From assembly GCA_002255905.1 (NCBI GenBank), contig NKIN01000003.1:99925-163924 (forward strand): 64,000 nucleotides of DNA. Reading direction: 5' to 3'. Position 1 is the first letter of the stretch, and the number at the start of each line of letters is the position of its first letter. The translations under genes were made by a program, and so were the position numbers. The notes below the pieces were generated by a model. That model did not search any database. It was not told the DNA's origin and saw only the letters and a list, made by a program, of their open reading frames with translations. The stretch is from Burkholderiales bacterium PBB1. GTDB lineage: Bacteria; Pseudomonadota; Gammaproteobacteria; Burkholderiales; Burkholderiaceae_C. Below, one piece after another: positions 44,501 through 54,676 of this stretch.

Positions 44501-46389
44501 CCGGCGACTCGCTGCGCAGCAAGATCAAGCAGGTCGCTTCGGGGCGATTCGGTGTCACGACCGAGTACCTGTCGAGCGCTGACCAGATCCAGATCAAGAT
44601 GGCACAGGGCGCGAAACCAGGTGAGGGCGGCCAGCTGCCTGGCGGCAAGGTCAGCGACTACATCGGCTTCCTGCGCTATTCGGTGCCGGGCGTCGGTTTG
44701 ATCTCGCCGCCGCCGCACCACGACATCTACTCCATCGAAGATCTGGCCCAGCTGATCCACGACCTGAAGAACGCCAACCAGCGCGCTGACATCAGCGTGA
44801 AGCTGGTCAGTGAAGTCGGTGTCGGCACCATCGCCGCGGGTGTGGCGAAGGCGAAGGCCGACCATGTGGTGATCGCTGGTCACGATGGCGGCACCGGCGC
44901 CTCACCCTGGAGCTCGATCAAGCACGCTGGCACGCCGTGGGAACTGGGTCTGGCCGAAACGCAGCAGACGCTGGTGCTGAACCGGTTGCGCTCACGCATC
45001 CGTGTGCAGGCCGACGGCCAGATGAAGACCGGTCGCGATGTGGTCATCGGTGCGCTGCTCGGTGCCGACGAGTTCGGCTTTGCCACCGCGCCTCTGGTGG
45101 TCGAAGGCTGCATCATGATGCGCAAGTGCCACCTGAACACCTGCCCGGTCGGGGTGGCCACCCAGGACCCAACGCTGCGCGCCAAGTTCCAGGGCAAGCC
45201 CGAGCACGTGGTGAACTATTTCTTCTTCGTCGCCGAAGAAGCGCGCCAGATCATGGCGCAGCTGGGCATCCGAAAGTTTGACGATCTGATCGGCCGTGCC
45301 GATCTGCTCGACACGAAGAAGGGCCTGGCGCACTGGAAAGCCAAGGGACTCGATTTCTCGCGCATCTTCCACATGCCGGCGGTACCCGCCGACGTGCCGC
45401 GCCGGCAGCTCGAAACGCAGGACCATGGCCTGGATCGGGCGCTCGACGTGACGCTCATCGAAAAGTGCAAGCCGGCGTTCGAGCGCGGCGAGAAGGTGCA
45501 GTTCATGCAATCGGTGCGCAACGTCAACCGCACCGTCGGGGCGATGCTCTCGGGCGAATTGGTGCGTTTGCATCCGGAAGGACTGCCCGACCAGAGCATT
45601 TTCATCCAGATGGAGGGCACGGGCGGCCAGAGCTTCGGTGCATTCCTCGCCAAGGGCATCACCTTCTATCTGATTGGTGACGCCAACGACTACACCGGCA
45701 AGGGCATGAGCGGCGGGCGCATCGCCATCCGCCCGAGCATCGAGTTCCGTGGTGATGCGCTGAAGAACATCATCGTCGGCAACACCGTGCTGTACGGGGC
45801 CACCAGTGGCGAGGCGTTCTTCCGCGGCGTGGCCGGCGAGCGCTTCGCGGTACGTCTGTCGGGCGCCACTGCGGTGGTGGAAGGCACCGGCGACCACGGT
45901 TGCGAGTACATGACCGGGGGCACCGTTGTCGTGCTGGGCGAGACGGGCCGCAACTTTGCTGCCGGCATGAGCGGTGGCATCGCTTATGTCTACGACCCCG
46001 ATGGCCAGTTTGCCTCGCGCTGCAACACCTCGATGGTCAATCTGGATCGTGTGTTGCCGCCGACAGTGCAAGCGGCCAACACCGAGCGCGCAATGTGGCA
46101 CAAGGGCAAGGATGGCACGCCGGAGACCGACGATGCCATTCTGAAGAAGTTGATCGAAGACCACCACAAGTGGACCGGATCGCTGCAGGCCCGCCATCTG
46201 CTCGACCAGTGGGAGGTCTCGCGCGCGAAGTTCGTCAAGGTGTTCCCGATCGAATACAAGCGCGCTCTGGCCGAAATGGCACTGAAGGCCGCCCAGAACG
46301 TCAAGGCCCACGAGACGGTCGCGGCAGCGCCTGCTGCGGTGTCTCCCAAGTCAGCCGACAAGAAGGCCAAGGCGTCACCCGCGAAGTGA
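41596..46389 (+). CDS. gltB: Glutamate synthase (NADPH), large subunit
   Basis: GltB converts 2-oxoglutarate and glutamine to two glutamates with electrons from GltD. The 1597-aa product begins with a 31-residue propeptide. Cys32, in [14 protein letters not shown], is the N-terminal nucleophile of the glutaminase domain after removal of that propeptide. The glutaminase domain runs to about residue 420, then the central domain, and the FMN-binding synthase domain contains [16 protein letters not shown]. The 3Fe-4S cysteines are in [16 protein letters not shown] near residue 1172. The C-terminal GXGXG helix repeat domain closes the protein. The ATG at 41596 has AGGAG six bases upstream. gltD follows 80 bases downstream. 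Confidence 0.97.
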   Translation: MHQAAPRHTPQDERQLASEHGLYQPSQEHDACGVGFVAHIKGHKAHSIVEQGLKILENLDHRGAVGADRLMGDGAGILIQIPDELYRAEMAAQGVELPAPGEYGVGMIFLPKEHASRLACEQELERAVRAEGQVVLGWRDVAVDVDMPMSPTVREKEPVIRQIFIGRGPDVIVPDALERKLYVIRKTASSAIQRLKLTHSHEYYVPSMSCRTIIYKGLLLANQVGVYFKDLADPRTTSALALVHQRFSTNTFPEWPLAHPYRMVAHNGEINTVKGNFNWMRAREGVMKSPVLGDDLQKLYPISFEGQSDTATFDNALELLTMSGYSLAHAAMMMIPEAWEQHTTMDERRRAFYEYHAAMLEPWDGPAAMVFTDGRQIGATLDRNGLRPARYIVTDDDLVVMASESGVLPFPEDKIIKKWRLQPGKMFLIDFEQGRIVDDEELKNQFASAKPYRQWIESVRIKLEDVTAEGEATTFTETLLDRQQAFGYTQEDIKFLLSPMAQAGEEATGSMGNDSPLAVLSDKNKPLYNYFKQLFAQVTNPPIDPIRENIVMSLVSFIGPKPNLLDINAVNPPMRLEVPQPILDFDDMARLRNIERHTAAKFKSHELNITYPVEWGGEGVEAKLASLCAESVDAIRSGHNILIISDRRADRHHVAIPAVLALSAIHQHLVREGLRTTAGLVVETGSAREVHHFAVLAGYGAEAVHPYLAMETLANLHRDLPADMSTEKAIYNYVKAIGKGLSKIMSKMGVSTYMSYCGAQLFEAIGLEKTMVDKYFRGTASQVGGIGVFQVAEEALRMHHAAFGDDPVLAGMLEAGGEYAWRVRGEEHMWTPDAIAKLQHSTRANKFDTYKEYAQIINDQSRRHLTLRGLFEFKLDPSKAIPLDEVEPAAEIVKRFATGAMSLGSISTEAHSTLAVAMNRIGGKSNTGEGGEDPARYRNELKGIPIAEGTKISDVLGEKVIVADFPLKAGDSLRSKIKQVASGRFGVTTEYLSSADQIQIKMAQGAKPGEGGQLPGGKVSDYIGFLRYSVPGVGLISPPPHHDIYSIEDLAQLIHDLKNANQRADISVKLVSEVGVGTIAAGVAKAKADHVVIAGHDGGTGASPWSSIKHAGTPWELGLAETQQTLVLNRLRSRIRVQADGQMKTGRDVVIGALLGADEFGFATAPLVVEGCIMMRKCHLNTCPVGVATQDPTLRAKFQGKPEHVVNYFFFVAEEARQIMAQLGIRKFDDLIGRADLLDTKKGLAHWKAKGLDFSRIFHMPAVPADVPRRQLETQDHGLDRALDVTLIEKCKPAFERGEKVQFMQSVRNVNRTVGAMLSGELVRLHPEGLPDQSIFIQMEGTGGQSFGAFLAKGITFYLIGDANDYTGKGMSGGRIAIRPSIEFRGDALKNIIVGNTVLYGATSGEAFFRGVAGERFAVRLSGATAVVEGTGDHGCEYMTGGTVVVLGETGRNFAAGMSGGIAYVYDPDGQFASRCNTSMVNLDRVLPPTVQAANTERAMWHKGKDGTPETDDAILKKLIEDHHKWTGSLQARHLLDQWEVSRAKFVKVFPIEYKRALAEMALKAAQNVKAHETVAAAPAAVSPKSADKKAKASPAK

Positions 46390-46469
46390 TCTGCCAGTCG
46401 GTGGCGCCTGCGCCCCGCTGCACCGTGTGAATCGAATCAACCCGTCCGTCAGAAAGTTGCAGGAACATC

Positions 46470-47960
<1,491 letters not shown>

Positions 47961-47980
47961 GGCGCAGAACCTCATGGCGC

Positions 47981-48012
47981 ACCGATGACCGTGGGCCCAC
48001 GGGGCCATCGGT
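47981..48012 (+). terminator. Long hairpin after gltD without T-tract
   Basis: ACCGATG (47981-47987) pairs with CATCGGT (48006-48012), and the interior is itself a 14-base palindrome, CCGTGGGCCCACGG (47989-48002). The structure begins 20 bases after the gltD stop. No run of T follows, so if it ends transcription it would need another factor; it might instead protect the gltBD message. Confidence 0.45.
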
Positions 48013-48059
48013 TGCCCAGAGCGGCATCCCCTATCATCGACGGCCCGGTGGGAGGCGGT

Positions 48060-48101
48060 ATGCCTCATCACACAGTGCCGCTCCATGATCCCATTGCCTG
48101 A
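48060..48101 (+). CDS. Possible 13-codon leader frame overlapping mlaF
   Basis: GGGAGG at 48050-48055 is followed after 4 bases by ATG at 48060 and a 13-codon frame (MPHHTVPLHDPIA) that stops at 48099-48101, 16 bases inside mlaF. The mlaF ATG at 48085 itself lacks a ribosome-binding site. A TATCAT hexamer at 48032-48037 could be a -10 element for a transcript that includes the frame. Translation of the short frame could feed ribosomes to mlaF by coupling. The peptide has no recognisable function. The alternative is that the GGGAGG serves mlaF at a long distance or by chance. Confidence 0.35.
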   Translation: MPHHTVPLHDPIA

Positions 48102-48921
48102 TTCCCACCCGTCAACGTCGCCAGCCCTGGTCTCCATGCGTGGTGTGAGCTGCGGGTATGGCGATCGCATCATCCTCAGCAATGTCGACCTGGACCTGCA
48201 TCGCGGGCAGGTGATCGGCGTGATGGGCACCTCGGGCGGCGGCAAGACGACGCTGCTGCGGCTGATCGGCCGGCAGCTCGCACCGATGTCTGGAAAGGTG
48301 ATGTTCGACGGCGTGGACATCGGCTCGCTCGATCGCGAAGGCCTTTACGCACTTCGCCGGCGCATGGGCATGCTGTTCCAGTTTGGCGCGCTGTTCACCG
48401 ATTTGTCGGTGTTCGACAACGTGGCCTTCCCGCTGCGCGAGCACACCAACCTGAGCGAATCGATGATCCGCGATGTGGTGTTGATGAAGCTCGACGCGGT
48501 GGGCCTGCGCGGTGCGCGCCACCTGATGCCCTCGGAAGTCTCAGGTGGCATGGCACGGCGCGTGGCCCTGGCACGGGCGATCGCACTCGACCCTGATCTG
48601 ATCATGTACGACGAGCCGTTTGCCGGGTTGGACCCGATCTCGCTGGGCAGCGCCTCCCGATTGATCCGCGATCTGGGCCATGCCCTGGGCGTGACCAGCA
48701 TCGTGGTGTCGCACGACGTCGAGGAAACCTTCGCCATCGCCGACCGCATCGTCTTCATTGCCAACGGCAACATCGTGGCCCAAGGCACCCCTGACGAGAT
48801 CCGGGCCAGCACCGACCCGTTGGTGCACCAGTTCTTCACGGCGTCGCCGGACGGCCCCGTCCAGTTCCATTACCCTGCCGTGTCGATCGCCGACGACTTT
48901 GGCACCGGAGCACGCCGATGA
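48085..48921 (+). CDS. mlaF: Phospholipid transport ATPase MlaF
   Basis: MlaF is the ATPase of the MlaFEDB complex that moves phospholipids between inner and outer membrane. The 278-aa product has Walker A GTSGGGKTT, the Q-loop LFQFGALFTDLSVFDNVAFP with the MlaF-typical FGALF, and signature VSGGMARRVALARA. Walker B is LIMYDEPFAGLDP and the H-loop IVVSHDV. The N-terminal 17 residues before VSMRGVSCGYG are variable, and ATG at 48136 is an alternative start. The mlaE ATG overlaps its stop by 4 bases. Confidence 0.93.
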   Translation: MIPLPDSHPSTSPALVSMRGVSCGYGDRIILSNVDLDLHRGQVIGVMGTSGGGKTTLLRLIGRQLAPMSGKVMFDGVDIGSLDREGLYALRRRMGMLFQFGALFTDLSVFDNVAFPLREHTNLSESMIRDVVLMKLDAVGLRGARHLMPSEVSGGMARRVALARAIALDPDLIMYDEPFAGLDPISLGSASRLIRDLGHALGVTSIVVSHDVEETFAIADRIVFIANGNIVAQGTPDEIRASTDPLVHQFFTASPDGPVQFHYPAVSIADDFGTGARR

Positions 48922-49700
48922 ACTGGCTCAATCCAGCCTCGGTCGGTCACCTGGTGCGCAGCCAGCTCGTGCAACTGGGCATGTCAGCGCGCCTGTTCGC
49001 TCGCCTGGTGGCGTTGACGCCCGCAGCGCTGCGGCGATTCAGGCTGGTCAGCGAGCAGATCTATTTCGTCGGCAATCGCTCGCTGTCCATCATCAGCGTG
49101 TCGGGCCTGTTCGTCGGCTTCGTGCTGGCCCTTCAGGGTTACTACACCTTGAAGCGCTACGGGTCGGCCGAAGCCGTCGGCCTGCTGGTGGCGCTGTCGC
49201 TGGTGCGCGAACTGGGTCCGGTGGTGACTGCGCTGCTGTTTGCGGGCCGCGCCGGCACCTCGCTGACCGCCGAGATCGGACTGATGAAGGCCGGTGAACA
49301 GCTGGCCGCCATGGAAATGATGGCCGTCGATCCGGTGCGCCGCGTGTTGGCCCCGCGCTTCTGGGCCGGCCTGATTGCCATGCCGCTGCTGGCCGCGGTG
49401 TTCAGTGCGGTGGGCGTGATCGGTGGCTGGTTGGTCGCGGTGCCTCTGCTGGGTATCGACGACGGCTCATTCTGGTCACAGATGCAGGGTGGCGTGCGTT
49501 GGAGCGCTGACGTCGGCAACGGCGTCATCAAGAGCATCGTGTTCGGACTCACCGTGACCTTCGTGGCGTTGTGGCAGGGCTACACCTGCAAACCGACGCC
49601 AGAAGGGGTGTCGCAGGCCACCACGCAGACCGTGGTGGTGTCGTCGCTGGCCGTGTTGGCACTGGACTTCGTGCTCACCGCCATGATGTTCTCGATCTGA
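48918..49700 (+). CDS. mlaE: Phospholipid transport permease MlaE
   Basis: MlaE is the integral inner-membrane subunit of the Mla transporter. The 260-aa product has an amphipathic N-terminal helix region and about five membrane segments. The family signature ALSLVRELGPVVTALLFAGRAG TSLTAEIG is present around residues 93-120, followed by MKAGEQLAAMEMMAVDP, which contacts MlaF. Its ATG overlaps the mlaF stop; mlaD begins 39 bases downstream. Confidence 0.95.
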   Translation: MNWLNPASVGHLVRSQLVQLGMSARLFARLVALTPAALRRFRLVSEQIYFVGNRSLSIISVSGLFVGFVLALQGYYTLKRYGSAEAVGLLVALSLVRELGPVVTALLFAGRAGTSLTAEIGLMKAGEQLAAMEMMAVDPVRRVLAPRFWAGLIAMPLLAAVFSAVGVIGGWLVAVPLLGIDDGSFWSQMQGGVRWSADVGNGVIKSIVFGLTVTFVALWQGYTCKPTPEGVSQATTQTVVVSSLAVLALDFVLTAMMFSI

Positions 49701-49739
49701 ACTTTCTGATTCAATGACCGCAGTGGTTTTTCAAGGGGA

Positions 49740-50240
49740 ATGACGTTGCAACAATCTCGTCATGACGTGTGGGTCGGGCTGTTCGTGATGGCCGGAGCGG
49801 CGGCGTTGCTGTTCCTGGCGCTGAAAGCCGGCAATTTGCTGAGCCTGAATTTTGATGCGACCTACGGTGTCGTTGCCCGGTTCGACAACATCGGCGGCCT
49901 GAAGCCTCGTGCTGCGGTCAAGAGCGCAGGTGTGGTGGTCGGCCGGGTTGAGTCGATCGGTTTCGACGACAAGACGTTTCAGGCCAGCGTGAACTTGCAA
50001 CTGCAGGAGAAGTTCAAGTTTCCCAAGGACAGTTCCGCCAAAATATTGACGTCGGGCCTGCTGGGCGAGCAATACATCGGAATCGAACCCGGCGGTAATG
50101 AGAAGAATCTGGCTGCTGGCGATGTCATCACGCAAACCCAGTCGGCCGTGGTGCTGGAGAATCTGATCAGCCAGTTCCTGTTCAACAAGGCCTCAGAGGG
50201 CAAGCCCGCTGCCGAAGCCGCCAAAGGAGAAGAAAAATGA
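49740..50240 (+). CDS. mlaD: MCE-domain phospholipid transport protein MlaD
   Basis: MlaD anchors in the inner membrane and forms a hexameric MCE ring that channels phospholipids. The 166-aa product has one membrane segment (VWVGLFVMAGAAALLFLALK, about residues 10-29). The MCE domain has VVARFDNIGGLKPRAAVKSA and VVVGRVESI, and the hydrophobic C-terminal helix is VLENLISQFLFNKA. AAGGGGA touches the ATG at 49740. That spacing is too short, while TTG two codons later (49746) would have about 7 bases, so the true start may be that TTG. mlaA overlaps its stop. Confidence 0.94.
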   Translation: MTLQQSRHDVWVGLFVMAGAAALLFLALKAGNLLSLNFDATYGVVARFDNIGGLKPRAAVKSAGVVVGRVESIGFDDKTFQASVNLQLQEKFKFPKDSSAKILTSGLLGEQYIGIEPGGNEKNLAAGDVITQTQSAVVLENLISQFLFNKASEGKPAAEAAKGEEK

Positions 50241-50965
50241 TGTATTCGCCCCGAAGCGGCTTGAAGGCCCTGGCGTGTGCCGCGGTGGTGCTCCTCGTGC
50301 AAGGGTGTGCGTCTACACCGTCGCCAAACGACAACGCCCAGGTCAACGATCCGATCGAGGGCTTCAACCGATCGATGTTCGGGTTCAACGAAAAGGTTGA
50401 CGAGAACGTTCTGAAGCCGGTGGCCACAGGCTACAAGAATGTGGTGCCCAGTCCCGCGAGGACTGGCGTGACGAACTTCCACAACAATTTCGAAGACGCC
50501 TGGTCGGTGGTCAACAGTCTGCTGCAGCTCAAGTTCGAGCATGCTGCGAGCAACACGATGCGGGTGCTTGTGAACACCACCCTGGGGTTCGGTGGCTTGC
50601 TCGACTGGGGCTCGGAGATGCGCCTTCAGCGCTACAACGAGGATTTGGGGCAGACCTTGGGTTACTGGGGTGTGGGTGAAGGTGCCTATGTCGTCTGGCC
50701 TTTCCTCGGCCCATCAACGGCGCGTGACTCGGTCGCCTTGCCAGTGGATCTGGCGGTCGGCCCGGGCCTGGTCATCAACAGCACCCCGGTGTCCATCGGC
50801 TTGTCGGCACTCAACGTGGTCAACACCCGCGCGAACCTGCTCGACAGCACGGCGCTGCTCGATGACATCGTGCTCGACAAGTACATCTTCGTCCGGGATG
50901 GTTTCCTGCAGCGGCGCCGCAGCCAGGTGTATGACGGCAATCCGCCAGACGCACCGAAGAATTGA
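50237..50965 (+). CDS. mlaA: Outer-membrane lipoprotein MlaA (VacJ)
   Basis: MlaA removes misplaced phospholipids from the outer leaflet of the outer membrane and hands them to MlaC. The 242-aa product has a signal with lipobox VQGC (Cys24). NDPIEGFNRSMFGFNEKVDE follows, the VacJ signature, then LKPVATGYKNVVPSPARTGV, LGFGGLLDWGSEM and GPSTARDSVALPVD. Here mlaA lies inside the mla operon between mlaD and mlaC, unlike enterobacteria where it is separate. Its ATG overlaps the mlaD stop by 4 bases. Confidence 0.95.
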   Translation: MMYSPRSGLKALACAAVVLLVQGCASTPSPNDNAQVNDPIEGFNRSMFGFNEKVDENVLKPVATGYKNVVPSPARTGVTNFHNNFEDAWSVVNSLLQLKFEHAASNTMRVLVNTTLGFGGLLDWGSEMRLQRYNEDLGQTLGYWGVGEGAYVVWPFLGPSTARDSVALPVDLAVGPGLVINSTPVSIGLSALNVVNTRANLLDSTALLDDIVLDKYIFVRDGFLQRRRSQVYDGNPPDAPKN

Positions 50966-51100
50966 TGCCGGGTACTGATCCCGCCTGATCCTCTGCGACC
51001 GGCTGAGACGACCAGCGCACGCAGCGTGCGGCGAACTTTCTCGGCGTCGCTGCCTCCAACGTCCACGATCGGTCCTGTCAACCGAAGAGAGAACTGCCAC

Positions 51101-51760
51101 ATGAAGCAAAAGACGACCCTCGCTGTGCTGAGCGCAGCTTTGTTGACGGCGTTGGTGCCGGTGGCACATGCGCAATCTGCGAACGCACCGACCGTGGTGG
51201 CCGCGGCCGCCCAGACGCCGGATCAGCTCATCAACCGCTTGTCCAACGAACTGCTCGATGCGGTGCGCGCCGACAAGTCGATCCAGGCCGGTGACACCAA
51301 GAAGGTGCTCGCGCTGGTCGACGAGAAGGTCGTGCCTTACGTGAGCTTTCAGCGCATGACGTCGTCGGCAGTGGGCCGCTATTGGCGTCAGGCCACGCCC
51401 GAGCAGCAGGCCAGCCTGGAAACCGAGTTCAAGACCCTGCTGATGCGCACTTACGCTGGCGCGCTGGCGCAGGTGAAAGACCAGACGGTGGCCATCAAGC
51501 CCTCGCGCAACCTGCCGGAAGACGAAGAACAGATCGTCCGCACCGAGGTGCGTGGCGGTGGCGGCGATCCGGTCCAGCTGGACTACCGCGTTGAAAAGTC
51601 GCCGACCGTGGGCTGGAAGATCTACGACGTCAATGTGCTGGGTGTCTGGCTGGTCGAGAACTACCGCAACAGCTTTGCGCAGGAGATCTCCAAGGGCGGC
51701 ATCGACGGTTTGATTGCCAAGCTCAGCGAGCGCAACAAATCGGCGGCGGCGCGCAAGTAA
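51101..51760 (+). CDS. mlaC: Periplasmic phospholipid shuttle MlaC
   Basis: MlaC (Ttg2D family) carries phospholipids across the periplasm between MlaA and MlaFEDB. The 219-aa product has a signal peptide (MKQKTTLAVLSAALLTALVPVAHA). VDEKVVPYVSFQRMTSSAVG and YWRQATPEQQASLETEFKTL follow, with LLMRTYAGALAQVKDQTV and PVQLDYRVEKSPTVGWKIYD, the NTF2-like core of the family. The ATG at 51101 is preceded by AAGAGAGAA 8 bases upstream. The 135 bases after mlaA contain no other gene. Confidence 0.95.
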   Translation: MKQKTTLAVLSAALLTALVPVAHAQSANAPTVVAAAAQTPDQLINRLSNELLDAVRADKSIQAGDTKKVLALVDEKVVPYVSFQRMTSSAVGRYWRQATPEQQASLETEFKTLLMRTYAGALAQVKDQTVAIKPSRNLPEDEEQIVRTEVRGGGGDPVQLDYRVEKSPTVGWKIYDVNVLGVWLVENYRNSFAQEISKGGIDGLIAKLSERNKSAAARK

Positions 51761-51785
51761 GCGCCTTGCCGCACTGGCGCATCGC

Positions 51786-52082
51786 ATGCTGACCCTGCCC
51801 ACCACCATCGGCCTGACCGAAGCCAATGCGGTGATGCGCCCGCTGGCCGATGCCATCGCACGCGAACCGGCCGGTCCGCTGAACATCGACGCGGCAGGTT
51901 TGCAGCAGTTCGATTCCTCGGCGCTGGCGGTGTTGCTCGAATGCCGCCGGCTTGCTGAAAAATCGGGCCGGTCGCTGCAGTTGCGCAATGCGCCACCGCG
52001 TTTGAGCCAGCTGGCGCGTCTGTATGGGGTCGCCGAATTGCTGGGCATCGCCTCTGCACAGGACGCTCCGCCAACGGCTTGA
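51786..52082 (+). CDS. mlaB: STAS-domain protein MlaB
   Basis: MlaB is a small cytoplasmic STAS protein that binds and activates MlaF. The 98-aa product has the STAS pattern: NIDAAGLQQFDSSALAVLLE with the conserved Ser-Ser, then GRSLQLRNAPPRLSQLARLY and GVAELLGI. It begins 25 bases after the mlaC stop and ends the mla operon. It converges with zwf; the 44 bases between hold the palindrome CACAGGCCTGTG (52111-52122) but no T-tract terminator. Confidence 0.9.
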   Translation: MLTLPTTIGLTEANAVMRPLADAIAREPAGPLNIDAAGLQQFDSSALAVLLECRRLAEKSGRSLQLRNAPPRLSQLARLYGVAELLGIASAQDAPPTA

Positions 52083-52126
52083 CGCCGTCTTCAGGGCCAC
52101 TCCGTCAGGCCACAGGCCTGTGTACC

Positions 52127-53581
52127 TCACTGCTCTTCCGACCACGCGTAGCCATCGCGCGCCACCAGCGCGCTGGCCGCCGCCGGCCCCCAGGTCCCTG
52201 CAGCGTACGGGCGTGGCCCGCCGCCCGCCGCATTGTCGCGTTGCCAAGCCTGAAGGATCGGTTCAACCCAGCCCCAGGCCTGTTCCTGCTCGTCGCTGCG
52301 CACGAAGAGGTTCAGACGCCCGGCGATGGCCTCGAGCAGCAGGCGTTCGTAGGCGCCAACCCGGGTTTCGGGAAACGCCTTGTCGAAGTCCAGATCGAGC
52401 GACACCGCCGACAGTGCCTCGTTCTGGCTGGTGCCCTTGGCGGCCAGCAGGTGCAGCTCCAGCCCGTCTTCCGGTTGCAGCTTGATCACGAGCTTGTTCG
52501 GCTGATTGATGCCGGGAAAGATGCTGTGCGGTGTCGGTCGGAAATTGACGACGATCTGCGCGTCGCGCGCCGCCAGTCGCTTGCCGGTACGCAGGTAGAA
52601 GGGTACGCCGGCCCAGCGCCAGTTCTGCACCTCGGTGCGCAGCGCGACGAAGGTCTCGCAGCGGCTGTCCGGCGGCACCTTGACTTCGTCGAGGTAGCCC
52701 TTCACTGCCTGCCCTGCAGCGTTGCCGGCGCGGTACTGGCCTCGCACCACGTCGCGCGCGACGCTGTCGTCCGTGAAGGGTTTCAGCGAACGCAGCACCT
52801 TCAGCTTTTCATCGCGGATGGCGTCGGCGTCGTAGCGTGAGGGGGGCTCCATCGCGACCATGCTGAGCAACTGCAGCGCGTGGTTCTGAACCATGTCGCG
52901 CAGCGTGCCGGTGCGGTCGTAAAAGTCACCGCGGGTGCCTACGCCCAGGCTCTCGGCCAGCGTGATCTGGATGTTGGCGATGCTCTCACGGCGCCACAGC
53001 GGCTCGAACAGCGCGTTGCCAAAGCGCAGCGCCATCAGGTTCTGCACCGAAGGCTTGCCGAGGTAGTGATCGATGCGGAAAGCCTGGGTTTCGCTGAACA
53101 CCGAGCGGACTACGCGGTTGATGTCCTGCGCGCTGGCCAGATCGTGGCCCAGCGGCTTCTCCAGCACCACCCGCACGTGCGGTCCATTGAGCCCGACCGC
53201 GCCGAGCTGCGCACAGATCTGCGGAAACAGATGCGGGCTGGTGGCCAGGTACAGCACCGCGGTGTCGGCACCACGGTCCTCGAGCCACTGTTTCAGCCCG
53301 GCGTAGTGCTCTGGCTGCGACAGGTCCATGCGGCGGTAGTGCAGCAGCTCGGCAAAGCGCGCAAATTCTTCGTCGCTCGGCCGCTTGCCGCCTTCGACAT
53401 CCTGGAAGCGCTCCTTCAGCCAGCCGCGGTACTTGTCGTCGCTTTGCTCGTCGCGTGCCACCGACAGGATGCGCCCGCCCGGGGGCAGTTTGCCGTGCCG
53501 AAACGCCTGGAACAGTGCAGGCATCAGCTTGCGCCAGGTCAGGTCGCCGGTGCCACCAAAAAAAACCAGGTCGAACGACAT
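52127..53581 (-). CDS. zwf: Glucose-6-phosphate 1-dehydrogenase
   Basis: Zwf oxidises glucose 6-phosphate to 6-phosphogluconolactone with NADP or NAD, opening the pentose-phosphate and Entner-Doudoroff routes. The 484-aa product has the nucleotide-binding FFGGTGDLTWRKLMPALF, the EKPLGHD motif, the active-site RIDHYLGKPSVQNLMALRF, and the late WAGVPFYLRTGKRL. The ATG at 53581 (MSFDLVFFGG) has GAGGA upstream at good spacing; the longer frame to 53626 lacks family similarity. It diverges from tal. Neither edd nor eda is in the window. Confidence 0.96.
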   Translation of the reverse strand: MSFDLVFFGGTGDLTWRKLMPALFQAFRHGKLPPGGRILSVARDEQSDDKYRGWLKERFQDVEGGKRPSDEEFARFAELLHYRRMDLSQPEHYAGLKQWLEDRGADTAVLYLATSPHLFPQICAQLGAVGLNGPHVRVVLEKPLGHDLASAQDINRVVRSVFSETQAFRIDHYLGKPSVQNLMALRFGNALFEPLWRRESIANIQITLAESLGVGTRGDFYDRTGTLRDMVQNHALQLLSMVAMEPPSRYDADAIRDEKLKVLRSLKPFTDDSVARDVVRGQYRAGNAAGQAVKGYLDEVKVPPDSRCETFVALRTEVQNWRWAGVPFYLRTGKRLAARDAQIVVNFRPTPHSIFPGINQPNKLVIKLQPEDGLELHLLAAKGTSQNEALSAVSLDLDFDKAFPETRVGAYERLLLEAIAGRLNLFVRSDEQEQAWGWVEPILQAWQRDNAAGGGPRPYAAGTWGPAAASALVARDGYAWSEEQ

Positions 53582-53715
53582 TGTCAAAGTCCTCTTGCTT
53601 GGGCGCCGGGGGCGCTGCAATTCCACGTGCAGGATAGACGCTAGGAGCGTGCCAGATGCGCACGGCAGCTCCGGCTCGGGTTCTAATGCAGTGTGCTCGA
53701 CCTGCCCGCGCTCCC

Positions 53716-54663
53716 ATGAACCAACTCGATCAACTCAAGCAGTACACCACCGTCGTCGCCGACACCGGTAACTTCAAGCAATTGGCCGCCTTCGCGCCGC
53801 GGGACGCCACGACCAACCCATCGCTGATCCTGAAGGCGGTGCAGCAGCCTGACTATGCACCGTTGCTTGCGGAAACTGCCCGGGCGCACCACGGCGCGGC
53901 ACTCGATGAGGTCGTCGATCGCACGCTGGTGCGCTTCGGTCTCGAGATCCTGAAAGTCGTACCCGGCCGGGTGTCGACCGAGGTCGATGCGCGGCTGAGC
54001 TTCGACACCCCTGCCACGCTGGCGCGCGCGCGCCGGCTCATCGGCCTGTACGAAGCCGAGGGCATCGCCCGTGACCGGGTGCTGATCAAGGTCGCCGCCA
54101 CCTGGGAGGGCATCCAGGCCGCCCGCGCACTGGAGCGCGAAGGCATAAGGTGCAACCTGACCCTGTTGTTCGCCTTTGCCCAGGCGGTGGCGTGTGGCGA
54201 AGCCGGTGTGCAGCTGATCTCGCCGTTCGTCGGGCGCATCTATGACTGGTACAAGAAAGCGGCAGGACCGGCGTGGGATGAGTCGGCCAACGCCGGGGTC
54301 AATGATCCAGGCGTGAAGTCGGTGGCGCACATCTACCGCCACTACAAGAAGTTCGGCGTCGCCACCGAGGTGATGGGCGCGAGTTTTCGCAACGTGGGCC
54401 AGATCGTGGCACTCGCCGGTTGCGACCTGCTGACGATCAGCCCGGAGCTGCTCGCAAGCCTGCAGGCGAGCGATGCGCCGGTGATCCGCAGGCTCGACCC
54501 GGCCGAGGCGCGCGAGGCGGCGCTCGAGCCCGTGAGCCACACCGAGGCGAGCTTCCGCTACGCGCTGAACGAGGACGCGATGGCCACCGAGAAGCTGGCC
54601 GAAGGCATCCGCGCCTTCGCGGTCGACGCGGGCAAGCTCGATGCCTTGATCCAGGCGCTGTGA
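53716..54663 (+). CDS. tal: Transaldolase
   Basis: Transaldolase exchanges a dihydroxyacetone unit between sugar phosphates in the non-oxidative pentose-phosphate pathway. The 315-aa product is the classic TalB type. It has the [12 protein letters not shown] signature near residue 30, the Schiff-base Lys at about 125 in [31 protein letters not shown], and [14 protein letters not shown]. The ATG at 53716 gives [20 protein letters not shown], the normal family start. pgi follows 13 bases later, so the two are probably cotranscribed. Confidence 0.96.
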   Translation: MNQLDQLKQYTTVVADTGNFKQLAAFAPRDATTNPSLILKAVQQPDYAPLLAETARAHHGAALDEVVDRTLVRFGLEILKVVPGRVSTEVDARLSFDTPATLARARRLIGLYEAEGIARDRVLIKVAATWEGIQAARALEREGIRCNLTLLFAFAQAVACGEAGVQLISPFVGRIYDWYKKAAGPAWDESANAGVNDPGVKSVAHIYRHYKKFGVATEVMGASFRNVGQIVALAGCDLLTISPELLASLQASDAPVIRRLDPAEAREAALEPVSHTEASFRYALNEDAMATEKLAEGIRAFAVDAGKLDALIQAL

Positions 54664-54676
54664 GGGTGCGCTCGAC

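Noticed and set aside
52111-52122. CACAGGCCTGTG palindrome between mlaB and zwf as a shared terminator
   Set aside because: The 12-base palindrome has no loop and no T-run on either side, so there is no evidence for termination beyond its position between convergent genes.
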